Shown: piece by piece, positions 46,136 through 55,699 of the stretch
How the letters are laid out: each line of letters opens with the position of its first letter
Numbering within the stretch: position 1 is the stretch's first letter
Assembly: GCA_036873135.1 (NCBI GenBank)
Contig: JAPTYO010000021.1
Span: 508,579-572,578, forward strand
DNA: 64,000 bases
DNA from: Clarkia xantiana subsp. parviflora
Taxonomy: Eukaryota; Streptophyta; Magnoliopsida; Myrtales; Onagraceae
Direction: 5' to 3'
The notes under the pieces: model-generated
Databases searched by the model: none
The model's input: only the letters and a program-made list of their open reading frames with translations
Told to the model about the DNA's origin: nothing
Position numbers and translations under genes: made by a program

Positions 46136-46435
46136 GAAGAAAGCACAGGCAAAAGACCATATCCTTAGTTTCATATTTAGCACTTCGCATGTTCAAGCTT
46201 TCCAAGTTTCTCAAAAACAACTTCTGAGAAGGAGAACTCAAGAAGTTACTCCAACTCTACGACTATCTTTGATTTCCTCCAAAGGGTGTCTTGACCCATC
46301 CAAGGCACCCCATCTATACAAAAAACATGAATGCTCTTAAGAGAGTATAATTTCCTTCAAAGGTATTTTACAATGAATGTGATGATATAATCATGAAGTT
46401 ATCCTTACACAGATATGACGTCAAGTCAACGACAG
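46136..46435. other. 3' UTR of E before the repeats
   Basis: No gene; homologous to 37012-37261 of D. Frames here (46128-46340, 45859-46227) overlap the pol end and are shadows. Confidence 0.75.
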
Positions 46436-47480
46436 ATTCGACGCCCCCAAGAGCGTATCTTGAGAGTAGCTCTTATACTACGACACTCGACGCCCCCAAG
46501 AGCATATCTTGAGAGTAGTTTTTATACTACGACACTCGACGCCCCCAAGAGCGTATCTTGAGAGTAGTATTCATACTACGACCCTCGACGCCCCCAAGAG
46601 CGTATCTTGAGAGTGGTTTCCAAAAACTACGAATTTCGACGCCCCCAGGAGCGTATCTTGAGAGTAGTGTTCATACTACGACCTTCGACGCCCCCAAGAG
46701 CGTATCTTGAGAGTAGTTATTACACTACGACCTTCGACGCACCAAGAGCGTATCTTGAGAGTGGTTTCCAAAAACTACGAATTTCGACGCCCCCAGGAGC
46801 GTATCTTGAGGTAGATTTGCAACCTACCAGATTCGACGCCACCAAGAGCGTATCTTGAGGTAGAAAAAACACTACCAGATTCGACGCCCCCAAGAGCGTA
46901 TCTTGAGGTAGATTTCTAACTACCAGCTTCGACGCCCACCAGGAGCGTATCTTTGGTCTAACCTGTGCCCTCCAGGAGCCTATCCTGTGAAACGTTAAGC
47001 GCCCTCCGAGAGCCTGTCTCGTGAACAGTTTTCGACGCCAACCAGGAGCGTATCTTTGGTCTAACCTGTGCCCTCCAGGAGCCTATCCTGTGAAACGTTA
47101 AACGCCCTCCGAGAGCCTGTCTCGTGAACAGTTTTCGACGCCAACCAGGAGCGTATCTTTGGTCTAACCTGTGCCCTCCAGGAGCCTATCCTGTGAAACG
47201 TTAAGCGCCCTCCGAGAGCCTGTCTCGTGAACAGTTTTCGACGCCAACCAGGAGCGTATCTTTGGTCTAACATGTGCCCTCCAGGAGCCTATCATGTGAA
47301 ACGTTAAGCGCCCTCCGAGAGTCTGTCTCGTGAACAGTTTTCGACGCCAACCAAGAGCGTATCTTTGGTCTAATCTGTGCCCTCCGGGAGCCTATCCTTT
47401 GAAACGTTAAGTGCCCTCCGAGAGCCTGTCTCGTGATCAGATTCGACGCCCACCAAGAGCGTATCTTTGGTCTAACAGTA
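46436..47480. repeat. 3'-UTR tandem repeats of element E
   Basis: About ten units near 50 bp with cgacgcccccaagagcgtat (46436-46925), then five to six units of 103 bp with ctttggtctaacctgtgccc and gccctccgagagcctgtctc (46925-47480). The 103-bp period is exact between 47031, 47134 and 47237. Same types and order as in D, with more long units. The minus-strand frame 47061-47273 is a translation of the repeat. Confidence 0.92.
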
Positions 47481-47909
47481 TCACATATACCATTTAAAGG
47501 GTATCAGAAGAGAACATTACACCATTATTGAGAAGGATCCCATGAGAAAGTGATTTCAAAGTAAATTCATATGAAGAACACATAATGTTTTTTCTTGATG
47601 AAATAGCAGGTATGAAATGATGGAAAATCCAAAAGAAGGATAAGTAAAGGAGACACATCAAAGGAAGGGTCCATAACCAAAGAGCCACAGACAAGGCACA
47701 GGAAAACATCACGAGAAGAGATATAATCACACTGCCATGTATACAACGAGTAAAGATAAGTGTATCAAACAAAGATGGCAACACTAAGAAAGGTGGAGTT
47801 TCAAACTCTAAAGACAACCACAACTCACAAACAAAAACAATAGTAAGAAGACACCAGGAGAAGAACCTCAAGTCACAAACTCACGAGACTACCACAAGAG
47901 ATAGGGGTA
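47481..47909. other. Non-coding stretch in E
   Basis: No supported frame. It lies between the repeats and the stop of the antisense gene. Confidence 0.6.
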
Positions 47910-48974
47910 CTATTTCTTCATCTCCGCAATATGCTTAACAGCAAAATCTGACAAATCACCAAGTCGAGGAAAAGGAAAGTCAGGAGCAATCATGTAAATA
48001 CGCTCGAGAATCTCCTTCAAAGAAATACGTTTAGCCACATAGCAACGAACGTCAATAGCAGCCTGATAAGAGGAAGAGGCCTTATACTCAGCGACGGCAC
48101 ACTCTTTCGTCTCAACACGAAGCATCTCCTCCAGAGAGACCAACTGAGCAGCCCGGAGTGCCTCATCACGATAAAACCTTTGTCTCAAGGCCTCAACCTC
48201 TTCCTTGAGAAGAGCAATGCGACCCTCAAAGTCTCGGCAACGCAAATCTGTGATGCGACTATGCTCCAAACAACTAATAAGCCTGGAGTTAAGGGAGACA
48301 CAAATGTCCTCGTACACCTTTCTCTCATCAGCAAGGTCAATAGCAAGGGTGGACAAATTAACAAGGTCGGCCATACCCTGCAACAAAAACAAAGGATGAG
48401 ACAGATAACGCACGGAAAAGAAATATGCTAAAGGATAACACGGTTAACAAAAATTACAGGAGCATAGCGAGCCAACACATCACGAGCCAATTCATAAGTT
48501 GCCTCCGACCCTTTAGACGGGGACACACGATCGGCAGGAGGAACAGCAGACTGCAGAACACGAACTCCAACCTCAGGAATTTGCGAAGAAGATTGATTGT
48601 CAAAACGAGCCCCACGCCCATAATAAGGCGCCCACTCAGACCCAACAATTCCATCAACAAGTGGACGAGACAGCTCCTTCCGACTCAGACGCGGAAGGCG
48701 AAGTCTACCTATAACAAAGCACAGAGTAAATACCAATATACATTAAGGAAACTCAGATGTTCAAGGACTCACCAAACAAGGAAGAAGGAAAAGATGGCTC
48801 CCGGACCTTCGATTGGGGGGCATCAATATAGAAAGAAGACGGCACCCTAACATCACCACCCTTACCTCCAATTAGAGGACACTTCCCCGCACCATAGAAA
48901 ACCGATCTCTTTGCAATCGAAGGTCCGGTCCCAGAATTAACTACCCCCACACGTACTGGCCTCTTACTCCTCAT
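47910..48974 (-). CDS. Antisense extra gene of element E (short form)
   Basis: Three segments on the minus strand: 48974-48770 (basic, SKRPVRVGV...SFPSSLFG, ending at a GT), about 48710-48450 (shared module with GSEWAPYYGR, IPEVGVRVLQ, PPADR, RYAPV), and 48398-47910 (GMADLVNLSTLAIDLADERK, coiled coil, CAVAEYKASSSYQA, end). Each aligns by motif with D and F. The N-terminal PF04195-like region present in D and B is not found; a minisatellite and non-coding sequence stand in its place. Exon borders are not fixed. Function is unknown. Confidence 0.6.
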
Positions 48975-49128
48975 CAGTCGCCGGGGAGTTCTGCTGATCG
49001 AAAAAAGACAAGTTTAGCCCAAGGAAAACAGGAAGCGAACAGTGGACAAAAGATACAAATTCATTTCCCTAAAATGATAGGTACAAAGCCAAAAGACAAG
49101 AATAGAAAGACGACAAGAGAAATCCCGC

Positions 49129-49500
49129 CGGCCAAAAGGCAGAGACAGGGGGCAAGGGGGAGATAGTTATAACTCCCAGCATAAAGAAACCCCACCAGCC
49201 AACAGGCAGGGGCAGGGGGGCAGGGGGAGATAGTCATAACCCCCAGCATAGGGAGACCCCACCAGCCAACAGGCAGGGGCAGGGGGCAGGGGGAGATAGT
49301 CATAACCCCCAGCATAGAGAGACCCCACCAGCCAACAGGCAGAGGCAGGGGGGCAGGGGGAGATAGTTATAACCCCCAGCATAAGGAGACCCCACTAGCC
49401 AACAGGCAGAGGCAGGGAGGCAGGGGGAGATAGTCATAACCCCCAGCATAGAGAGACCCCACTGGACAACAGGCAGAGGCAGGGGGAAAAAGGAGATAAT
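49129..49500. repeat. 67-bp minisatellite in the antisense region of E
   Basis: Five to six units of about 67 bp with cagggggagatagtcataac and cccagcata followed by accccaccagccaacaggca. The marker cagcata recurs about every 67 bp from 49177. On the minus strand it translates into a leucine/alanine/glycine repeat in several frames, which is likely meaningless. Confidence 0.9.
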
Positions 49501-49798
49501 TATAATCCCAATATAGAAGACTTCGCCCGCCAGTAAGCGGAAACATGAGGGCAAAAAGATGGAAAAAGGACGAATCAAACAGGACTATATTACCATGAAG
49601 ACATACAAATCAAGAATGAAACAAGTAAGGAAACGATTGAAGGAGAAGCGGGATTAAGTCCCTCAAGAGCAATGCTTACACAAAAAAAATACGTACCTCA
49701 ATGCGACGCGCGCCCCGAGAAGTAAGCCTGACCAGAAATCCCACCGTCAAAAAGAAGAGAAGAGAAAAGGACAACGAGAATGAGGTAATCACTTACCC
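49501..49798. other. Upstream part of the antisense transcript region in E
   Basis: No long frame. On the minus strand, GCATTGAG|GTACGT near 49695 looks like a splice donor, which would fit an untranslated or short first exon after the TATA box. Confidence 0.35.
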
Positions 49799-49805
49799 TT
49801 TTATA
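49799..49805 (-). promoter_or_regulatory. Antisense TATA box in element E
   Basis: Minus strand TATAAAA preceded by AAAAACCCTAATCC. D (51843-51848) has AAAACCCTACACCC before its TTATAA, and B has CCCTAG next to its box. The position matches that expected for the antisense gene promoter. Confidence 0.5.
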
Positions 49806-50330
49806 GTACAAAGGATTAGGGTTTTTCCAAAGTCGCCAAATCGACACCGTTGATTTTTAGAAAGGAAAATTTCAAGGGACAGATTCAAAAACTAGTTCCC
49901 ATTAACCACGATTTAACTCACACTCACCATAGTTAACATCCCATAGGTTTATTTTCTAGTATCCCATACTTAGAAAAATTTTGGACCAAAATTGAAATTT
50001 TTTCTCCACTTAGGCAAATCCCGTTACGAAATTGAAGCATGGGTCGCTTAGGTGTATTCGTATTGTATTCCTATGCGGACGTGTATTTTTTGAGTATACA
50101 CCTATAGCAAAGATAGATTTATTACTCCCACCTCAGACGGACGCGTGCTTAGGCACACGTCCGCGCTACTCTAACGTTTACAACTCCTCTATCTCATAAG
50201 GCAGAGAGCAGAGCCAGAGATACGCATCCATGGGTAAGCAAGCATCCCGACGAGAAGGTAAAACCCCGGTTTCAAATTGCGCGTGTCATACCATCCTAAA
50301 ATAGAGTCAATCAAGGGTTAGGCCATTGGT
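49806..50330. other. Conserved non-coding stretch before the PPT of E
   Basis: No frame. It is similar to 51860-52378 of D (for example cccatacttagaaaaatttt against cctatacttagaaaaaaatt), so it belongs to the shared 3' UTR. Confidence 0.65.
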
Positions 50331-50333
50331 TGA

Positions 50334-50345
50334 CTCGGGGGCATG
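50334..50345 (+). promoter_or_regulatory. Polypurine tract of E
   Basis: ctcgggggcatg directly before the 3' LTR; identical in D (52381-52392). Confidence 0.85.
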
Positions 50346-51197
50346 TGATGGATATACGCTCAATTTGAACCCGTTGACTTCTGAACCGTTGTATTTTTAT
50401 CATCCCGTTAATAATTGTAAATCGAAACTTCAACCCAAACACTTCGCGAGAACATCAACGGCTCGGACGAGGCCGAAGCGCTCGTCCGGCCAAGGTAAAC
50501 TCACCTAGGTGAGGTTGGGTGGCCACACCCGACCTCCCCTAAGGGAGATCGGGTCAGCCAACCCGATCTCCCCTAGGGGAGATTGGGTGGACCAACCCGA
50601 TCTCTCCTAGGAGAGATCGGGTCGGCCAACCCGATCTCTCCTAGGAGGGATGGGGTTGGCCAACCCCATCCTCCCTAGGAGGGGTTGGGTGCCCTCACCC
50701 AACCCCTACCCTTAGGGGTCGGATTTCTCCTCCCCCCCAAGGGCCCCGGCACCATTTTTGGACTCCCACACTCGGTTCACTCCGCCTACCTTCTCCGTAT
50801 CCTAAGGTCTTAATTATGCGCTTAAAGGTTAATTAATTGTGTTTAAAGGTTAACGATGTCATTAAGCCACCTTAATGACACCGTTGCCTATAAATACCCC
50901 ACCTTCACAATTCATTTGGACATCTGGGCAATTTGGATTATTTTGCTCTGACATCTCTCTAGCTTTATCTCTCTAAAAACGACACTGACTTAGGCATCGG
51001 AGAGGGTTCACCAGGCACCACCCCCCCCTCTCTGTGTCTGGTACTGCCCCTTCTGCAGGGCGCAAGGAGAAGAGAAGCGACAGAAGGAAGGACGCAAACT
51101 AAGACAGAGCAACCCGAGAAGACCGGATCATCCACCCCTCCAGTGAGGAACGAGATTTGAACCGACCACCCGTTGACCCAAATCCCGGAACCTAACA
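50346..51197 (+). repeat. 3' LTR of element E
   Basis: 852 bp. It differs from the 5' LTR by one added 34-bp palindromic unit, four fewer C in the R/U5 run and about three substitutions. Confidence 0.95.
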
Positions 51198-51202
51198 ACG
51201 AT

Positions 51203-52380
51203 TATGCCCCTCAACGGAAATCAACATGCGAATGACATCACAACGTCAAATTCAAGCGGGAAAGGTTCAAACGGCAAAAAATATTTCCCTAATCAACGAC
51301 TATCTACGGCAATCACGCATTCAAGCAAACATCGGCAATAAAATATCGGTAATTCAAGTATCGACATTTTGTACTGTAATGGAAGGGAAAAGGATTGGAC
51401 CTTCGGAAAACCCGACACGATTTGGTAAACGGGCCCGGAATCGACACCTTGCCGGCGTCGGAGTGCAGGTCCCGCCTGCCCCGCCTCCGCTGTCGTTCGC
51501 CGGAGTCGCAGGAGCCCTTGCGGTCGCTCGCAGTCGTCGCCCTCCGCTGGTCCGGAGAAATCCGTCGCCGTGGCGAGCTGCAGTCTCCGTCCTGGCCGTC
51601 CTCCGCGCCGTCACAAGCTGGGTCGCTGTCCCGACCAGCGATCATCACGCCGCCGCTGCCTCCCCGCGCCTCCGCTCCGTCCGAAGGCCACCACGTTGCT
51701 GGCCGGAATTTTGGCCCTTGCTGGAATTTCGGCCGGCCCCCCTCCCTTGGTGTGCAAAATTTTCTCCCTTGGCCTCCAAGTGTGGGAAAATGAGGAAACG
51801 ATGACAACTTTTTTCAAATGAGCTAATTTTCTTAACTCCTCCTTATAATGAGAAGGGTGTAGGGTTTTTTAGATGACATAATCTCAACCATCCATCAATT
51901 AAAAGGAGATCCAAGGGCTTAGATAGAAAACTACTATCTTCTCCTTTTTTAACTAAGGTTAGGAGTATTACTATCCTAGTTAACATCTTATAGGCATATT
52001 TTTTAGTATCCTATACTTAGAAAAAAATTTGGACCAAAATCGAAATTTTTCCCCACATAGGCTTACCCCATCATGAAATTGAAGCATGGACTCACTTAAC
52101 CATATTCATGTTGCATCCCCACACATGCGTATATTTTCCGAGTATAAGCTCGTGACGGTATTGGATTTATTATTTCCATCTCAGACGGACACGTGCTTGG
52201 ACACGTGTCCGTGCTATTCTGACGTTTGCAATTCCTCTATCTTATAAGACAGGGGGCAGAGTCAGAGACACACACCCATGGGTAAGTAAGGATTCCGACA
52301 AAAGGTAAAATTCCGGCTTCAAATTACGCGTGTCATACCATCCTAAAATAGAGTCAATCAAGGGTCAGGCCATTGGTTGA
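51203..52380. other. Right part of D 3' UTR with GC-rich block
   Basis: Resumes D after E. A GC-rich, CCG-rich block at about 51420-51790 has long frames on both strands with no recognisable domain. The K element has a similar block at about 60840-61010, at the same distance before its antisense TATA. Both lie on the minus strand downstream of that box, so they may be the untranslated first exon of the antisense gene. After 51860 the sequence matches the pre-PPT region of E. Confidence 0.5.
51843..51848 (-). promoter_or_regulatory. Possible antisense TATA box in element D
   Basis: Minus strand TTATAA about 15 bp after AAAACCCTACACCC. Comparable to E, but weaker as a TATA box. Confidence 0.35.
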
Positions 52381-52392
52381 CTCGGGGGCATG
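52381..52392 (+). promoter_or_regulatory. Polypurine tract of D
   Basis: ctcgggggcatg, identical to E, directly before the 3' LTR. Confidence 0.85.
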
Positions 52393-53162
52393 TGATGGAT
52401 ATACGCCCAATTTGAACCTGTTGACTTCCGAATCGTTTTATTTTTATCACCCCGTTAATGATTGTAAATCGAAACTTTGACCCGAACACCCCGCTGAAAC
52501 ACCAACAGTCCGGACGAGGCAAAAATACTCATCCGGGCCACGCGTCGAACTCACCTAGGTGAGATCGGGTGGCTACACCCGATCTCCCCTAGGGGAGATC
52601 GGGTTTGCCAACCCATCTCCCCTAGGGAGGGGTTGGGTGGCCACACCCAACCCCTACCCTTGGGGGTCGGATTTTCTCTCCGCCCCCAAGGGCCATGGCA
52701 CCGTTTCCCGACTCCCGGACTTATATTATTTCCGCCAACCCCTCCATGCTTCAAGGTTTTAATTCTGTGATCAAGGACTAATTAATTGTGTTTAAAGGTT
52801 AACGATGTCATTAAGTCACCTTAATGACACCGTTGCCTATAAATACAACCCTTCCACCATTCATTTGATCATCTTGGCTACTTATGCAATTTTAGCTCTA
52901 GCTTCTCTCTAGACTCTAGACTTTATCTCTCTAAAAAGGGATGTACTGACTTAGGCATCGGAGAGGGTTCATCAAACACCACCCCTCCCCTCCTCCGTGC
53001 TTGATACTGCCCTTTGTGCAGGACCCCGAGAAGAAGGAGACAAAGAGAACAGAAGGACTTGCATCAGAACGACTAGCCCCGAGAGTACTGAATCCGTCAG
53101 TTCACCAGTGAGGAATAAGCTTTAGATCAACGACCCGTTGACCTAGGGCTTAGAACCTAACA
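52393..53162 (+). repeat. 3' LTR of element D
   Basis: 770 bp. Compared with the 5' LTR it has about 28-30 substitutions, a 7-bp gain (ctagact) and a short mixed C/T run in place of the poly-C loop. One stem pair is lost (ATCAAACAC against GTGCTTGAT). Confidence 0.93.
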
Positions 53163-53167
53163 ATTCA

Positions 53168-54708
53168 CATCCATCATACATATTTGACGACTGGTTTTCG
53201 ATTTTAAAATAATTTTAAACGTTAGGGGCTGATTTGCAATTCATGCTTATATTCAATTACGCAACATTCTAGACATGAATCCTAAGCATTTCCAACCATC
53301 ACAGCATGTCTATCCTAATGCGCATTCCATATATTTAACTAGGGCTCCGCCCACAATATGCAATATCCAGCTAGTTTGACTAAATCAAGACAACATTTCT
53401 AATCATGCATTAATATATATATATATATATATTAAATAATAAACAATTGCAATTCAACCCTCTAATTAATCCAGTCCCAAAAACATTTATCTCCGAGATC
53501 CATCCCCGTAGTCGAAACAAGGCATAAAGGTTAGCAACGCTACGAGCACTGTGTAGTCCATTTAGAGGTTCAAACATATTTGGATTTTAAAAATTGACCT
53601 CCCTATTTAATTGACTTGAATTCATTTTTGAAAACATGGTTTGATTCAGTCAATTTTAGTTCGTTTTGGTCCGGTTTGGTTCGGTTCAGAAAATTCGATT
53701 CGGCCCGGTCCGGCAAATCCGGTTCAGTTTGGTTCGGCAAATCCGGTCCGGTTTTAAATTTTAAAATCTGGTTTGGTCCGAACCGGTCCAACAAAATAGG
53801 GTTCCATTAAGTCGAACCGATTGAGAAAACCCGGTTCAATTTAAATCCGTCCCGGTTTGACATATTGGACTGACCCAAGAATTAAAATTCCAAAGGTTGG
53901 GCCGAAATGTTTACTTGTGGCCCAAGTATGGTTTTAAAGTCCAATTAACTTAGCCACCAAGTAACATTAATTATATAAAATAATTTCCAATATTAAATAT
54001 ATATATATATCAGCCAAATTACAAACATATATATATTTATTGCCAAGATTCTATCTATAAGATTAAATCAATCAACAATATATATATATATATATATATA
54101 TGTAAAAATCGGCACAATATATAATATATAATATATATTTATTTTCAATATCTTAAATAGGGTAACAAATATACTGACAATATATTTTCTCAATCTTTTA
54201 GGCAATTAAATCTATCAATAATATCTTTAACCCTATTAAATATTTAGATATATTGATAGTTATATGTATTTCTATATATTAATGTGAATCTATCCTAATG
54301 TTCCCAATTATAGATATATTGTTACCTTGATTAAAAATTAAATTATGGTAAACAATATAATTAAAAATTTGTGGTCGAAATTTACTAGCTTGGTGACCAA
54401 GAAATTAAAAAATTTACCCAGTAAATTCCTTAGAATTTCGGCACAAACACCATATTGGGAACAAGTGGTCAAATTTTAAGATCAGATTTTAATAAGATCT
54501 ACAACCCAATGTTTGATTTTGATAAATATTACACCTTTCCTTGAAGATCATGAACATCAAATTAACCAAGAACATCATGAAAATTTCGGATTCTCGAACA
54601 ACCCCAAAAAATTGAAAAAAAAAATTAACATTTTCTTTTAAAAATTTTGGTTTTTTATTATAAACTTCAAGAACACTAATTTATCAAAATCATGAACTCC
54701 TAACACAT
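53168..54708 (-). other. Leader of C, part next to its PBS
   Basis: AT-rich non-coding leader in reverse, with TA runs and the cggttcggtt block (53636-53850). It matches the leader of G. Frames across the simple repeat are not genes. Confidence 0.7.
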
Positions 54709-54720
54709 GCTCTGATACCA
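54709..54720 (-). promoter_or_regulatory. Primer binding site of C
   Basis: Minus strand TGGTATCAGAGC, next to the LTR end. Confidence 0.88.
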
Positions 54721-54721
54721 G

Positions 54722-55317
54722 TGATAGATTACGAGGAGTAATCACTACGGATACTAAATCATGGTACATGCTAGTAATCGAAATTTCGCAGCGAAAGATT
54801 CGCACATACCTCAAAGATGATCCGTAGTCCCTAGATCCTTCTGCAGGGAGTTCACGATCCTCCGGTCGGGACCCGTAGAGGTTCTTCTTAGAGAAGCCCT
54901 ACGCAGTACAAGCTCCACAGCAAAGCGTCTGATCGATTCTTGGCACAAGGACAAATCTCTGGAGTGTTTGATTAGAAAACAAATTGGCACACCTTGGGTG
55001 AGGGGTTCGGCCGAAATACCTAGGTGTGGTGGAGGGTTTTTCTCTCTAAAACACTCTAATGAGGGAATAGTGATTAACCCTAAAAATCCCCTAACACCAT
55101 GTATTTATAGGAGGAGCAAAGTGGACAAAAGTCCACTTTGCCCACACCATAATTTCGGTCGGCCACTATGCATAGGGAGGCCCAATTTTTGGCTTATCAT
55201 GTCAATTGGGATTTGGGTCTGTCCCAATTACCCTAATGTAACATGTACTTAATTTTCTTAGGTAAACTTTACATATTATGGGCTACCAATTATGGCGCCC
55301 ATCACCATATGCTTACA
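54722..55317 (-). repeat. 5' LTR of copia element C
   Basis: 596 bp; minus-strand TATAAAT at 55109-55103. It ends at the TSD tatac (55318-55322). Confidence 0.92.
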
Positions 55318-55322
55318 TATAC

Positions 55323-55699
55323 AACTCAGCGCATTGCATCTTTTGTGTGCCATATACCTTCGCTTCGGTAAAGGTAAGGCCGCTGAAGCAAGAGCCTTAA
55401 TGGAAGAATACTATAGTATTCTGTGCAATGATGATGGTGTAATAGTCATTCATGATCCCGTTGACGAGTTAGACGTATGGACAAGGGCTCGGAAAGTAAT
55501 GAGGATGTTTCCTCTTTTATGGTTTGTTGACCAAAAAGGGCTCACGCGTCTGATCACATCAATTAAGAAGACAATATACCTATTCGAAGCGGATCATAAA
55601 GAAGGAAACTTTACGAAAGAACTCGAGGCATTCGATGACAGATTCATTGATATGCTGAAAAGCTTGGCAACCCCCTGCAACAAAACTTCTAAACGATGA
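55323..55699 (+). pseudogene. gag: Gag of copia element G, second part
   Basis: Joined to 26435-26690 the frame reads through the former C site (EFIQLSALHLL). It continues GKGKAAEARALMEEYYSILC, RARKVMRMFPLLWF and ends LATPCNKTSKR at a TAA/TGA boundary at 55699. The total is about 210 codons with one internal TAA. The second half lacks the usual copia Gag (UBN2-type) pattern and has no zinc knuckle; I do not recognise it. Confidence 0.6.

Larger units (their letters stand above)
41072..51197 (+). mobile_element. Element E: young Pol-only Tat-type retrotransposon inside D
   Basis: 5' LTR 41072-41893 and 3' LTR 50346-51197, flanked by acgag (41067-41071) and acgat (51198-51202), a TSD with one mismatch. 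The LTRs differ by about three substitutions, one extra 34-bp palindromic unit in the 3' LTR and a shorter C run, so it is the youngest element here. It has an intact 1396-aa frame without capsid or nucleocapsid, 3'-UTR repeats, an antisense gene with a minisatellite, and a PPT. It lies upstream of the antisense gene of D. Confidence 0.95.
32831..53162 (+). mobile_element. Element D: Gag-only Tat-type retrotransposon, host of E
   Basis: 5' LTR 32831-33614 and 3' LTR 52393-53162, flanked by the perfect TSD attca (32826-32830 and 53163-53167) inside the leader of C. Without E, D is about 10.2 kb. Order: LTR, PBS, broken gag start, long frame with capsid end, nucleocapsid, protease and a second capsid/nucleocapsid module, tandem repeats, antisense gene (cut by E), PPT, LTR. 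There is no reverse transcriptase, RNase H or integrase. LTRs differ at about 28-30 sites (near 4%) by eye. Confidence 0.92.
26691..55317 (-). mobile_element. Element C: Ty1/copia, minus strand, inserted in G, host of D
   Basis: Two LTRs in reverse orientation (26691-27273 and 54722-55317) flanked by the perfect TSD tatac (26686-26690 and 55318-55322). On the minus strand the order is LTR, PBS (54720-54709), leader split by D, a trace of gag near 32280, non-coding interior, RT and RNase H (about 29795-28408), 3' tail, PPT and LTR. The LTRs differ by about 7% by eye, so this is an old insertion. It is the same family as G, its host, in the opposite direction. Confidence 0.92.

Noticed and set aside
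49061..49578. Leucine/alanine/glycine repeat proteins on the minus strand
   Set aside because: All frames of the 67-bp minisatellite are partly open; no single frame is favoured.
51226..51821. Long overlapping frames on both strands in the GC-rich block of D
   Set aside because: GC-rich sequence gives open frames by chance; compositions are low-complexity R/P/S/G and no domain is seen.
54722..55317. Solo LTR
   Set aside because: It pairs with 26691-27273 in the same orientation with a shared TSD and has a PBS.
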